A DNA stretch of 64,000 nucleotides from positions 119,343-183,342 of the forward strand of contig NZ_LIPD01000016.1 in NCBI RefSeq assembly GCF_001905545.1, written 5' to 3'. How positions within the stretch are numbered: position 1 is the stretch's first letter; every line of letters begins with the position of its first letter. This DNA is from Streptomyces sp. CB02056 (lineage in GTDB: Bacteria; Actinomycetota; Actinomycetes; Streptomycetales; Streptomycetaceae). This document shows, piece by piece, positions 42,435 through 53,538 of this stretch. The translations under genes were made by a program, and so were the position numbers. Under the pieces are notes generated by a model. That model was not told the origin of the DNA. It did no database searches and saw only the letters and a list, made by a program, of their open reading frames with translations.

Positions 42435-42550
42435 TGACTCGTCCTGATATCCGTTGGGGGGCCAGGCCTATGAGCGAGCGCAGCGAGCTCGTCATCAAGA
42501 GGCGCGTGTGGGCGAATGCCCCTGCCGAGCGCAGCGAGGTGGGCGCATGA
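42434..42550 (+). CDS. 38-residue ORF fitted between nuoL and nuoM
   Basis: I do not recognise this ORF. Its ATG overlaps the nuoL stop (TGATG) and its stop overlaps the nuoM ATG (ATGA), so it sits in the operon like a real cistron. The protein (starts MTRPDIRWGARP, ends ERSEVGA) is basic, soluble and holds the tetrapeptide ERSE twice, from a 13-bp DNA direct repeat CGAGCGCAGCGAG (42475, 42526). That repeat type is common in actinomycete intergenic DNA, so a small inserted element read through in frame is an alternative. No strong binding site precedes it. Confidence 0.45.
   Translation: MTRPDIRWGARPMSERSELVIKRRVWANAPAERSEVGA
42475..42538 (+). repeat. 13-bp direct repeat CGAGCGCAGCGAG
   Basis: Copies at 42475-42487 and 42526-42538 are 51 bp apart (17 codons), so both are read in the same frame. 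The motif resembles dispersed GAGCGCAGCGAG-type repeats that I remember from other high-GC actinomycetes. Confidence 0.8.
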
Positions 42551-44166
42551 GCTTCCTGTTGACCGCCACGTGCGCCGTCCCGGCGGCCGGCGCGGTGCTG
42601 ACGGCCGCGCTGCCCGCCGGGTCCTCCGAGAGCCGGCGCAGGACCACCAAGGCCGTCGCGCTGGGCGCCTCGGCCGTCACCCTGGTGCTGGCCGCCGTGG
42701 TGGCGGCCCGGTTCGACCCGCACGGCGCCCGCTTCCAGCTGAACGAGTCGTACAGCTGGATCCGCTCCTTCGGCATCACCTTCTCGCTCGGCGTGGACGG
42801 TATCGGCGCGGTGCTCGCCCTGCTCACCGCCGTGCTCGTGCCGCTGGTGATCCTCGCCTCCTGGCACGACGCCGACCCGGCGCCGGCCGGGCCGGACGGC
42901 ACCTTCGAGAACAAGCGCCGCACCCAGGCCTTCTTCGCCCTGATCCTGGCGGTGGAGGCGATGGTGGTCGTCTCCTTCTACGCCACCGACGTCTTCGTGT
43001 TCTACGTGTTCTTCGAAGCCATGCTGATCCCGATGTACTTCCTGATCGGCGGCTTCGGAGACCGGGCGGGCGGCCCCGAGTCGGCGCGTCAGCGCTCCTA
43101 CGCGGCCGTGAAGTTCCTGCTCTACAACCTGCTCGGCGGCCTGGTGATGCTGGCCGCCGTGATCGGCCTGTACGTGACGGCGCAGGACCAGGGCTTCGGC
43201 ACCTTCGACCTGCCGACGCTGACCTCGGCGATCGCCGACGGCCGGCTCCAGCTGACCGGCACCGCCGAGAAGGCGCTGTTCCTGGGCTTCTTCTTCGCCT
43301 TCGCGGTGAAGGCCCCGCTCTGGCCGCTGCACACCTGGCTGCCGAACGCGATGGGCGAGTCCACCGCCGGCACCGCGGTGCTGATCACCGCGGTGGTGGA
43401 CAAGGTCGGCACCTTCGCGATGCTGCGCTTCTGCCTCGGGCTGTTCCCGAACGCCTCGAAGACCTTCGCCCCGGCGATCCTGGTCCTCGCGCTGATCGGG
43501 ATCGTCTACGGCGCGCTGCTGGCGATCGGCCAGAAGGACATCAAGCGGCTGGTGGCGTACGCCTCGATCTCGCACTTCGGCTTCATCATCATGGGCGTCT
43601 TCGCCCTGACCAGCCAGGGCCAGAGCGGCGCGACCCTCTACATGGTGAACCACGGCCTGTCCACGGCGGCGTGGATGCTGGTGGCCGGCTTCCTGATCTC
43701 CCGTCGCGGCTCGCGGCTGATCGCCGACTACGGCGGCGTGCAGAAGGTCGCCCCGGTGCTGGCCGGGACGTTCCTGATCGGCAGTCTGGCCACCCTGTCG
43801 CTGCCCGGGCTGGCCCCGTTCGTCAGCGAGTTCCTGGTCCTGGTGGGCACCTTCACCCGCTACCCGGCGATCGGGATCGTGGCCACCTTCGGCATCGTGC
43901 TGGCCGCGCTGTACGCCCTGCTGCTGTACCAGCGCACCATGACCGGCCCGGTGAAGGACGGGGTGCGCACGATGCCCGACCTCAAGGCCCGCGAACTCGC
44001 CGTGGTCGGCCCGCTGGTGGCGCTGACCATCCTGCTCGGCGTCTACCCGAAGCCGCTCACCGACCTGGTCAACCCCTCGGTGAACGCGACGCTCTCGCAG
44101 GTCCACCAGACCGACCCGGCGCCGGCCCACCCGGTCGCCGCCACCTCAGGAGGTGAGCAGAAGTGA
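42547..44166 (+). CDS. nuoM: NADH-quinone oxidoreductase subunit M
   Basis: A 539-residue antiporter-like subunit with about 14 helices. The key Glu lies in FYVFFEAMLIPMYFLIGG and the Lys/His of the proton path in KAPLWPLHTWLPNAM and LVAYASISHFGFIIMG. The start at 42547 overlaps the stop of the 38-codon ORF; without that ORF there would be a 112-bp gap, unusual in this operon. Confidence 0.97.
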   Translation: MSFLLTATCAVPAAGAVLTAALPAGSSESRRRTTKAVALGASAVTLVLAAVVAARFDPHGARFQLNESYSWIRSFGITFSLGVDGIGAVLALLTAVLVPLVILASWHDADPAPAGPDGTFENKRRTQAFFALILAVEAMVVVSFYATDVFVFYVFFEAMLIPMYFLIGGFGDRAGGPESARQRSYAAVKFLLYNLLGGLVMLAAVIGLYVTAQDQGFGTFDLPTLTSAIADGRLQLTGTAEKALFLGFFFAFAVKAPLWPLHTWLPNAMGESTAGTAVLITAVVDKVGTFAMLRFCLGLFPNASKTFAPAILVLALIGIVYGALLAIGQKDIKRLVAYASISHFGFIIMGVFALTSQGQSGATLYMVNHGLSTAAWMLVAGFLISRRGSRLIADYGGVQKVAPVLAGTFLIGSLATLSLPGLAPFVSEFLVLVGTFTRYPAIGIVATFGIVLAALYALLLYQRTMTGPVKDGVRTMPDLKARELAVVGPLVALTILLGVYPKPLTDLVNPSVNATLSQVHQTDPAPAHPVAATSGGEQK

Positions 44167-45800
44167 GTGCCACCGCAGTGCTCGCCGCCGCCGGCGGCAA
44201 CACCCCCAGCATCCCGGCGCCGCACATCGAGTACGGCCAGCTCTCCCCGATGCTCGTGGTGTTCGCGGCCGCCGTGGCCGGCGTCCTGGTGGAGGCCTTC
44301 GTGCCCCGCCGGTACCGGCACTGGACCCAGGTGACGCTCGCCCTGGCCGGGCTGGTCGGCGCCTTCGTCGCCGTGGTGGTGCTGGCCGTGCAGAGCCACG
44401 GCTTCACCCGGATCGACCTGCTGGCCATGGAGTCCGTCGCGATGGACGGCCCCGCGCTGTTCCTCCAGGGCGTGATCCTGCTGGCCTCCGTGGTCGCGGT
44501 GCTCACCTACGCCGAGCGGAGGCTGGAGCCCAAGGCCGGCGGCCTGCCCGCCGACGCCTTCGCCGCCCAGGCCGCCGCCACCCCCGGCGGCGAGCAGGAG
44601 CGGGCCGCGGTCCGGGCCGGCTTCGCCACCAGCGAGGTCTTCCCGCTCACCATGTTCGCGGTCGGCGGCATGCTGCTGTTCCCCGCCGCCAACGACCTGC
44701 TGACCATGTTCGTGGCGCTGGAGGTCTTCTCGCTGCCGCTGTACCTGCTGTGCGCGCTGGCCCGGCGCCGCCGGCTGCTCTCCCAGGAGGCGGCGGTCAA
44801 GTACTTCCTGCTCGGCGCCTTCGCCTCGGCGTTCTTCCTGTTCGGCACCGCGCTGCTGTACGGCTACGCGGGCAGCGTGAAGCTCGGCGACATCGGGGAC
44901 GTCATCTCCGGCAAGGCGATGACCACCCCCGCGCAGCTGAGCACCACCCAGAGCGACGCGCTGGTGCTGACCGGCCTGGCGATGCTGGCGGTCGGCCTGC
45001 TGTTCAAGGTCGCCGCGGTGCCCTTCCACTCCTGGACCCCGGACGTCTACCAGGGCGCGCCGACCCCGGTGACCGGCTTCATGGCGGCGGCCACCAAGGT
45101 CGCGGCCTTCGGGGCCTTCCTGCGGCTGTTCTACGTGGCCTTCCCGGGCCTGCGGTTGGACTGGCGGCCGGTGATGTGGGGCGTCGCGATCCTCACCATG
45201 GTGGTGGGCGCGGTGCTCGCGGTGACCCAGCAGGACGTCAAGCGCCTGCTGGCGTACTCCTCGATCGCGCACGCGGGGTTCATCCTGACCGGCGTGATCG
45301 CCGTCAACAAGCAGGGCATCTCCTCGGTGCTGTTCTACCTGCTGGCGTACTCCTTCGTGACGCTCGGCGCGTTCGCGGTGGTGACGCTGGTGCGCGACTC
45401 CAAGGGCGAGGCGACCCACCTGTCCAGCTGGGCCGGCCTCGGGCGGCGCTCGCCGCTGGTGGCGGCGGTGTTCGCGCTGTTCCTGCTGGCCTTCGCCGGG
45501 ATTCCGCTGACCTCCGGGTTCACCGGGAAGTTCGCGGTGTTCCAGGCCGCGGCCAGCGGCGGGGCGACCCCGCTGGTGGTGGTCGGTGTGCTGAGCTCGG
45601 CGGTGGCCGCGTTCTTCTACATCCGGGTCATCGTGCTGATGTTCTTCTCGGACCCCCAGCCGGGGGGCCCCACGGTGGCGGTCCCGAGCGCCTTCACGGC
45701 GACCGCGATCGGGGTGGGGGTGCTGGTCACGCTGGGTCTCGGACTGCTGCCGCAGTACTTCCTCGACCTCGCCTCCAAGGCCTCGCTGTTCGTGCGCTGA
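44163..45800 (+). CDS. nuoN: NADH-quinone oxidoreductase subunit N
   Basis: A 545-residue antiporter-like subunit, last gene of the operon. Conserved parts include FVALEVFSLPLYLLCAL (key Glu), FKVAAVPFHSWTPDVYQGAPTPV and KRLLAYSSIAHAGFILTG. Translation is coupled to nuoM by a GTGA overlap preceded by AGGAGG. A perfect 14-bp stem terminator lies 30 bp downstream. Confidence 0.98.
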   Translation: MSATAVLAAAGGNTPSIPAPHIEYGQLSPMLVVFAAAVAGVLVEAFVPRRYRHWTQVTLALAGLVGAFVAVVVLAVQSHGFTRIDLLAMESVAMDGPALFLQGVILLASVVAVLTYAERRLEPKAGGLPADAFAAQAAATPGGEQERAAVRAGFATSEVFPLTMFAVGGMLLFPAANDLLTMFVALEVFSLPLYLLCALARRRRLLSQEAAVKYFLLGAFASAFFLFGTALLYGYAGSVKLGDIGDVISGKAMTTPAQLSTTQSDALVLTGLAMLAVGLLFKVAAVPFHSWTPDVYQGAPTPVTGFMAAATKVAAFGAFLRLFYVAFPGLRLDWRPVMWGVAILTMVVGAVLAVTQQDVKRLLAYSSIAHAGFILTGVIAVNKQGISSVLFYLLAYSFVTLGAFAVVTLVRDSKGEATHLSSWAGLGRRSPLVAAVFALFLLAFAGIPLTSGFTGKFAVFQAAASGGATPLVVVGVLSSAVAAFFYIRVIVLMFFSDPQPGGPTVAVPSAFTATAIGVGVLVTLGLGLLPQYFLDLASKASLFVR

Positions 45801-46111
45801 CCTTTACGCCCACCGCCTCCGACCAGGGCCCCGTCCGGGCCGCGCTCAGCCCGCGCGGCCCGGACGGGTCTGTGTCGGGTGCCGGGGTCGGGGGAGTTCC
45901 GGGGGCTCTCCCACCTTTATTACCAGCCGAATTCGCCCCCACCGCCGTCCGGCCCGCGCAGCCGCCCTGACCAGGGCATCAAGCCCGATCATGACAGGAT
46001 CCGCACGCCCGTGCAGTGATCCACTCGCGACCGGATACCCTGCCTGTATGGCCAGCGGCGGCACTCAGGGACCAGGCCGCTAGATCGACCAGGGACAGAG
46101 GAGTGGTCTTC
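45801..46111. other. Interval after nuoN
   Basis: 311 bp containing the nuo terminator (45831-45867) and, at its right end, the leader of the polyprenyl synthase gene. The stretch around 45905-45930 is AT-richer. No coding frame is convincing. Confidence 0.6.
45831..45867 (+). terminator. Terminator of the nuo operon
   Basis: CCGTCCGGGCCGCG pairs perfectly with CGCGGCCCGGACGG across a 9-base loop, 30 bp after the nuoN stop. Confidence 0.85.
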
Positions 46112-47122
46112 GTGACCGTCGTGGAACCCTTCGGGCTCAGCGTGCAGGACCGCGACCTGACCCGGGACGTCCAGGCCGGACTGGACGCTGTGGAGGCGGC
46201 GCTCGGTGAGGCCGTCAAGAGCGACGTCCCCTTCATCACCGTCACCGCCAGTCACCTCCTCGAGGCCGGCGGCAAGCGCTTCCGCCCGCTGCTCCTGCTG
46301 CTGGCCGCCCAGTTCGGCGACCCGGGGGCGCCCGGCGTGGTGCCCGCCGCCGTGGTGGTCGAACTGACCCACCTGGCCACGCTCTACCACGACGACGTCA
46401 TGGACGAGGCGCCGGTGCGCCGGGGCGCCCCGAGCGCCAACTCCCGCTGGGACAACTCGGTCGCCATCCTCACCGGCGACTTCCTGTTCTCCCGCGCCTC
46501 CCAGGTGCTCTCCGACCTCGGCCCGGAGGCCGTGCGGATGCAGGCCGAGGCCTTCGAGCGGCTGGTCACCGGCCAGATCCTGGAGACCCGCGGCCCGGGC
46601 CAGGACATGGACCCGCTGCTGCACTACCTGGACGTCCTGGAGGGCAAGACCGGCTCGCTGATCGCCGTCTCCTGCCGGATAGGAGCGCTGATGGCCGGTG
46701 CCGAGCGCGAGCTGGTGGACACCCTCGGCGAGTTCGGCGAGCGGATCGGCATCGCCTTCCAGCTGGCCGACGACGTGCTCGACATCGCCAGCGACGGCCA
46801 CGAGTCCGGCAAGACCCCCGGCACCGACCTGCGCGAGGGCGTGCCGACCCTGCCGACCCTGCTGCTGCAGCAGATGCCCGCCGACCCGGCCGACCCGGAC
46901 GACGCCCGGCTGCGCGAACTGCTCGACCAGGACCTCTCCGACGACGACCTGCACGCCGAGGCGCTGCGCCTGCTGCGCGCCCACCCCGCGCTGGAGCGCG
47001 CCCGCGCCGAGACCCTGCGCCGGGCCGAGGAGGCCCGGGCGCTGCTCGCGCCGCTGCCGGACTGCGCCGCGAAGGCCGCCCTGGAGGGCCTCTGCGACGC
47101 GGTGGCGATCCGCACGATGTGA
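46112..47122 (+). CDS. Long-chain polyprenyl diphosphate synthase
   Basis: A 336-residue trans-isoprenyl diphosphate synthase. Both Asp-rich motifs are present: DDVMD starting at residue 94 (YHDDVMDEAPVRRG) and DDVLD starting at 220 (FQLADDVLDIASD); GGKRFRPLL is the substrate-binding start. Small or medium residues just before the first motif (TLY) allow long products, so it likely makes the C40-C50 tail of menaquinone. Its place next to nuo fits. GTG 46112 follows AGAGGAG. Confidence 0.93.
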   Translation: MTVVEPFGLSVQDRDLTRDVQAGLDAVEAALGEAVKSDVPFITVTASHLLEAGGKRFRPLLLLLAAQFGDPGAPGVVPAAVVVELTHLATLYHDDVMDEAPVRRGAPSANSRWDNSVAILTGDFLFSRASQVLSDLGPEAVRMQAEAFERLVTGQILETRGPGQDMDPLLHYLDVLEGKTGSLIAVSCRIGALMAGAERELVDTLGEFGERIGIAFQLADDVLDIASDGHESGKTPGTDLREGVPTLPTLLLQQMPADPADPDDARLRELLDQDLSDDDLHAEALRLLRAHPALERARAETLRRAEEARALLAPLPDCAAKAALEGLCDAVAIRTM

Positions 47123-47270
47123 GGCCCCGCTCCGGGGAGGACCCCGCTCCGGGCGGGACCGCCGGGAGCCGTCCGGGCCGGGCCGAGAGGTGGCCCGTCC
47201 CGGACCCTCCGCCCGCCCCGGGATGGGGGAGACTGACTTCCGTCAGCACACGCCTGCCCGGAAGGTCGTT

Positions 47271-47933
47271 ATGCGTCGCGTCGTCATCGCCGAGGACTCC
47301 GTACTGCTCAGGGAGGGGCTGACCCGGCTGCTCACCGATCGCGGCCTGGAGGTCGTCGCCGGGGTCGGTGACGGAGACGCCCTGGTGAAGACCATCCACG
47401 ACCTGGCCGCCGCCGACGCCCTGCCGGACGTCGTGGTCTCCGACGTGCGGATGCCCCCGAACCACACCGACGAGGGCCTGCGCGCCTGCGTGGAACTGCG
47501 CGCCCGTTACCCGCAGCTGGGCGTGCTGGTGCTGTCGCAGTTCGTGGAGGAGCGCTACGCCTCGGAGCTGCTGGCCGGCTCGACCCGGGGCGTGGGGTAC
47601 CTGCTGAAGGACCGGGTCGCCGAGGTGCGCGAGTTCGCCGACGCGGTGGTCCGGGTCGCCGAGGGCGGCACCGCGCTGGACCCGGAGGTGGTGCAGCAGC
47701 TCCTCAGCCGCAGCCGCAAGGGCGACGTTCTGGCCAATCTCACGCCGCGCGAGCGCGAGGTGCTCGGGCTGATGGCGGAGGGCCGCACCAACGCCGCGGT
47801 GGCCAAGCAGCTGGTGGTCTCCGACGGCGCGGTGGAGAAGCACGTCAGCAACATCTTCCTCAAGCTGGGACTGGCTCAGAGCGCCGAGGACCACCGCCGG
47901 GTGCTGGCCGTGCTCACCTACCTCAACTCCTGA
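47271..47933 (+). CDS. LuxR-type response regulator, orphan
   Basis: A 220-residue NarL-type regulator: receiver (1-125, phospho-acceptor Asp58 in VVVSDVRMPP, Lys in LLKDR) and LuxR HTH (about 155-215; LTPREREVLGLMAEGRTNAAVA). No kinase gene adjoins it. The ATG at 47271 follows GAAGG. The gene lies between the polyprenyl synthase and korAB; a regulatory link is possible but not shown. Confidence 0.92.
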   Translation: MRRVVIAEDSVLLREGLTRLLTDRGLEVVAGVGDGDALVKTIHDLAAADALPDVVVSDVRMPPNHTDEGLRACVELRARYPQLGVLVLSQFVEERYASELLAGSTRGVGYLLKDRVAEVREFADAVVRVAEGGTALDPEVVQQLLSRSRKGDVLANLTPREREVLGLMAEGRTNAAVAKQLVVSDGAVEKHVSNIFLKLGLAQSAEDHRRVLAVLTYLNS

Positions 47934-48012
47934 CGCCCTCCGGTTCCGTCGCCCCGGCGCCCGGGGCGCGCCCCCGGGAGCGCATCTCGGCCATGCGCCC
48001 GTGAGGTGCTCG

Positions 48013-48054
48013 CGCCCGCCCGTCCGAGCCGGAATGATCTCCGGCGGGCGGGCG
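48013..48054 (+). terminator. Terminator-like hairpin after the response regulator
   Basis: CGCCCGCCCG pairs with CGGGCGGGCG; the 22-base interior has its own short CCGG/CCGG hairpin. It lies 80 bp after the regulator stop. Confidence 0.6.
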
Positions 48055-48210
48055 TTGACCTTCATGTGCGGTGCAGCCGCGGGCCGGTGAAATAACTGCC
48101 GTGCTTCCGGTCGCCGTCGGGTCGGCCCGCATAGGATGCGAGAGGTGCACCAGGCGGACGGGGCACGGGGCCGCGCCCGCGGTGGTGCGCCCACGAGGAG
48201 GTCCGCGGCA

Positions 48211-50204
<1,994 letters not shown>

Positions 50205-50208
<4 letters not shown>

Positions 50209-51260
50209 GCGAGAGCGGCTTCCCGTCCCTGCGACTGGTGCCCAAGGCCGAAGGCCCGCAGAGCGCCCGGGACTTCAAGACCGACCAGGAGGTGCGCTGG
50301 TGCCCGGGCTGCGGGGACTACGCGATCCTGGCGGCGGTGCAGTCCTTCATGCCGGAGCTGGGCATCAAGCGGGAGAACACGGTCTTCGTCTCCGGCATCG
50401 GCTGCTCCTCGCGCTTCCCGTACTACATGAACACCTACGGGGTGCACTCGATCCACGGCCGGGCGCCGGCGATCGCGACCGGGCTGGCCACCTCGCGCCA
50501 GGACCTGAGCGTCTGGGTGGTGACGGGTGACGGCGACGCGCTGTCGATCGGCGGCAACCACCTGATCCACGCCCTGCGGCGGAACGTCAATTTGAAGATC
50601 CTGTTGTTCAACAACCGTATCTACGGCCTCACCAAGGGCCAGTACTCGCCCACCAGCGAGCTCGGCAAGATCACCAAGTCCACCCCGATGGGCTCGCTGG
50701 ACGCGCCGTTCAACCCGCTGTCGCTGGCGATCGGCGCCGAGGCCACCTTCGTCGCGCGCACCATCGACTCGGACCGCCAGCACCTCCAGTCGGTGCTGCG
50801 GGCGGCCGCCGAGCACCAGGGCACGGCGCTGGTGGAGATCTACCAGAACTGCAACATCTTCAACGACGGGGCCTTCGAGGTGCTGAAGGACCCGGGCAGC
50901 CGGGACGAGGCGCTGATCCGGCTGGAGCACGGGAAGGCCGCCCGCTTCGGCGCGGACCTGGCGAACGGCGTCTTCCGGGGCCCGGACGGCGAGCTGTTCA
51001 CCGCCCCGGTCACGGCGGACAACGAGGCGGACGTCCTGGTCCACGACGCGCACGCGGCCAGCCCCGCCACCGCCTTCGCGCTCTCCCGGATCGCCGACGC
51101 GGACACCCTGCACCACACGCCGATCGGCGTGCTGCGCAGCGTCGAACGGCCGGTCTACGACGAGCTGATGGCGAGCCAGCTGGCCACCGCCACCGACGGG
51201 CGCGGCCCGGGCGACCTGGCCACGCTGCTCGCCGGCCACGACACCTGGACGGTGGACTGA
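50205..51260 (+). CDS. korB: 2-oxoglutarate:ferredoxin oxidoreductase, beta subunit
   Basis: A 351-residue thiamine-diphosphate-binding subunit. The TPP/Mg motif is GDGDALSIGGNH (about 107-118), and the 4Fe-4S ligands are in WCPGCGDY, SGIGCSSR and EIYQNCNIFND. Works with KorA in the cytoplasm. A 16-bp perfect terminator follows. Confidence 0.96.
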
Positions 51261-51285
51261 CCGTCCGACCGTCCGTCGGAGCGAG

Positions 51286-51321
51286 CGACGCCCCCTGTCC
51301 CGGCCGGGACAGGGGGCGTCG
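51286..51321. terminator. Strong bidirectional terminator
   Basis: A 16-bp perfect stem (CGACGCCCCCTGTCCC and complement) with the 4-base loop GGCC, between the convergent korB and VOC genes. Confidence 0.92.
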
Positions 51322-51334
51322 TCGTCGCCCGCTC

Positions 51335-51748
51335 CTACCGCTCCTGCTGCTCGGCCCACTCGACCAGTTCGACGACCACCCCGTTCGGGTCGACGACCTG
51401 GAAGAGCTTCTCGCCCCACGGCTCCTCGCGCAGCGGCAGGGTGATCACGACCCCCTCCTCGCGCAGCCGCCGCTCCTCGGCGGCGATGTCCTCGACGACG
51501 AACGCCAGGATCACGCCGTCCGCGATCCGGTGGCGCTGGTCCTCGGGGAGGACTTCGAGGCCGCGCCGCAGGTAGACGACGTCGACCCCGCCGCCCGGGT
51601 GCGCGAGAGAGACGAAGCCGTCGGCCGACATCTGCTCGGTGTAGCCGAAGTGCCGCTGGAGGAAGGCGGCGGAGGTGGTGACGTCCTCGACGGTCAGGGA
51701 GACGGCGGTCGTGGTGATCTGCAAGGCGGAGAACCCTCTCGTCGGCAT
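51335..51748 (-). CDS. VOC superfamily (glyoxalase-like) protein
   Basis: A 137-residue vicinal-oxygen-chelate protein with two beta-alpha-beta-beta-beta modules. It ends with GEKLFQVVDPNGVVVELVEW, the usual second metal-ligand Glu (VVELVEW). Members include glyoxalases, bleomycin-binding proteins and dioxygenases; the reaction here is unknown. ATG 51748 has no binding site; a TTG at 51724, preceded by GAGAGGG, is an alternative start. An inverted repeat covers its promoter. Confidence 0.85.
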   Translation of the reverse strand: MPTRGFSALQITTTAVSLTVEDVTTSAAFLQRHFGYTEQMSADGFVSLAHPGGGVDVVYLRRGLEVLPEDQRHRIADGVILAFVVEDIAAEERRLREEGVVITLPLREEPWGEKLFQVVDPNGVVVELVEWAEQQER

Positions 51749-51760
51749 CGCACGGTTATC

Positions 51761-51789
51761 CCGTACGAAGTACACTATACATAGTACGG
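51761..51789. promoter_or_regulatory. Promoter/operator of the VOC gene
   Basis: CCGTAC-N17-GTACGG is an inverted repeat that encloses a minus-strand -10 box TATAGT (51774-51779) in an AT-rich pocket. A third GTAC lies at 51770. Transcription would start near 51767, only about 20 bases before the ATG. A local repressor site is likely. Confidence 0.55.
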
Positions 51790-51903
51790 AGAATTGCGCC
51801 AGGGGTCTCCGCGGAATCCGGGACGGGGCCGGAAACGACGGAGGGAGGCTCCCCGGGCGGGGGAGCCTCCCTCCGGAGGTCGGCGAGGCCGGTGCGGCGC
51901 GCG

Positions 51904-53538
51904 TCAGTAGACGCAGGGGATGCCGCCGTCGGACTGGGCGTCGACGGCCGGGCCCTGCATCGGCAGGTTGGCGGCCGGGTCGGTCGGGGCGCCGCCGGCG
52001 GGGGCGGCGGGCTTGTCGGCGGCGACGCCGGTGAAGCCGGTGCCGAGGGTGACGACGACATGGTCGGCGGCGGTGGCGGCGGACGCGGTGGCGGTCACGC
52101 CGTAGCGGGCCGCAACCTGCTCGGCGGCCTCCTTGGCGCCCTTGCCGTAGGTGACGGTGGTGGTCTTCGGCCGGGTGGCGGCCGAGCCGGTGCGGCCCTC
52201 CTTGAAGCCCAGGCCGGCCAGCGCCTTGGCCTCGTCGGCGGAGGTGACCCCGGCCGCGGAGGAGGCGTTGAAGACGTCCACGGTGACCGGCCCGGCGGCG
52301 GCCGGGGGCGTGGTGGCGGCCGGCGGGGCGGCGGGGGCCTGGGCGGCGGGCGCGCCGGAGGCGGCGGCCGGGTCGGCCGGGGCGGGGGCGGCGTCGGCGT
52401 AGCCGAAGAGCTGCTTGACCACCTTCTGGACCTTCGCCGGGGTCACCAGGTTGACGTCCTGGCCGTTCTTGGTGCCGAACCCGTCGAAGGTCAGGGTGTT
52501 GAACTCGACGTTGCCGCCGGTGAGGTTGGGGGCCTGCTGGGCGAAGTCGAGCACGTTCCACTCGTTGTCGATCACCAGGTCCTTCTGCATCACCCCCATC
52601 AGCTCCTGCATCTTGCCGAGGTCGCCGATGACGCCCTTCTGCTTGAGGTTGTGCACCACGGAGGAGATGAAGGCCTGCTGGCGGTGGGTGCGGGCGAAGT
52701 CGCCGGTGTTGCCGTCCGGGCCGTCGAGGTTGTGGCGCTGGCGGACGAAGGAGAGCGCCTGGGAGGCGTTGAGCTTGTTGACGCCCTTGTGGAAGTCGGC
52801 CCCGGAGCCCTGGCCCTCGATGGCCGGGTCCTTGGTGTCGTGGGTGAGGCAGACCTCGATCGGCTGGAGGGCCTTGGCGATGTCGTAGAAGCCCATCAGG
52901 TTGACCTCGGCGATGTGGTCGATGGGCTGGTCGAGGAACTTCTGCACGGTGCGGATGGTGGCCGCGCGGCCGATGTCCCGGCCGGCCTTCTCCAGGTCGG
53001 CGCCCTTGAGGCCCTTGGCGCGCAGACCGGCGTCGGCCTTGTCCTTGGCCGCGCCGTAGGCCTCCTTGATCTTGGCCATGCCCATCTGGGAGCCGTTGGC
53101 GTCGTAGGTCATCACGTAGTCGTCGCGGGGTATCGAGACGGCCTGCACCTTGCCGCCGTTCGCCGGGATGTGCAGCAGGATCAGCGAGTTGGTGTTGTAG
53201 CCGCCGATGTCGGAGCTGTGGCCGGCGTGCAGCTCGTCCTGGACGAACTCGGGCGGGAGGTCCGTGCCGTCCATGTTCTTGCGGCTGTCCAGGCCGATCA
53301 GCAGCAGGTTGACCGAGTTGTCGAGGTGCTTGGGGGCGTCCTTCTTGGTCTCGGCGATGACGCCGGAGGTGGTCATCCCGTCGGTGAGCTGCTTGTACTC
53401 GTACCAGACCACCCCGCTGGCGGCGAACACCGCCAGGCCGACGGTGCAGGCCACCACCCGGCCCGCGACCAGGGCGGGTGAAGGGCGGCGGGGGCGGCGG
53501 GCCTCGGCGCCGCCGTCGGTCCCGGGGTTGTCAGCCAT
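51904..53538 (-). CDS. LytR-CpsA-Psr (LCP) family protein
   Basis: A 544-residue cell-wall ligase. One N-terminal membrane helix (about 25-46), an LCP domain (about 75-345; NLLLIGLDSR, SLILLHIPANG, VSIPRDDYV, NASQALSFVRQRH contain the Arg/Asp residues for pyrophosphate and Mg), an Ala/Pro linker, and a LytR_C domain (about 390-490; VDVFNASSAAGVT). LCP proteins attach wall glycopolymers to peptidoglycan outside the membrane. The start overlaps the end of the upstream DUF6542 gene by 8 bp, so the two are coupled. Confidence 0.95.
   Translation of the reverse strand: MADNPGTDGGAEARRPRRPSPALVAGRVVACTVGLAVFAASGVVWYEYKQLTDGMTTSGVIAETKKDAPKHLDNSVNLLLIGLDSRKNMDGTDLPPEFVQDELHAGHSSDIGGYNTNSLILLHIPANGGKVQAVSIPRDDYVMTYDANGSQMGMAKIKEAYGAAKDKADAGLRAKGLKGADLEKAGRDIGRAATIRTVQKFLDQPIDHIAEVNLMGFYDIAKALQPIEVCLTHDTKDPAIEGQGSGADFHKGVNKLNASQALSFVRQRHNLDGPDGNTGDFARTHRQQAFISSVVHNLKQKGVIGDLGKMQELMGVMQKDLVIDNEWNVLDFAQQAPNLTGGNVEFNTLTFDGFGTKNGQDVNLVTPAKVQKVVKQLFGYADAAPAPADPAAASGAPAAQAPAAPPAATTPPAAAGPVTVDVFNASSAAGVTSADEAKALAGLGFKEGRTGSAATRPKTTTVTYGKGAKEAAEQVAARYGVTATASAATAADHVVVTLGTGFTGVAADKPAAPAGGAPTDPAANLPMQGPAVDAQSDGGIPCVY

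Noticed and set aside
42434..42550. Frameshifted end of nuoL or start of nuoM instead of a separate ORF
   Set aside because: NuoL ends and NuoM begins at their normal conserved positions, and the extra peptide resembles neither.
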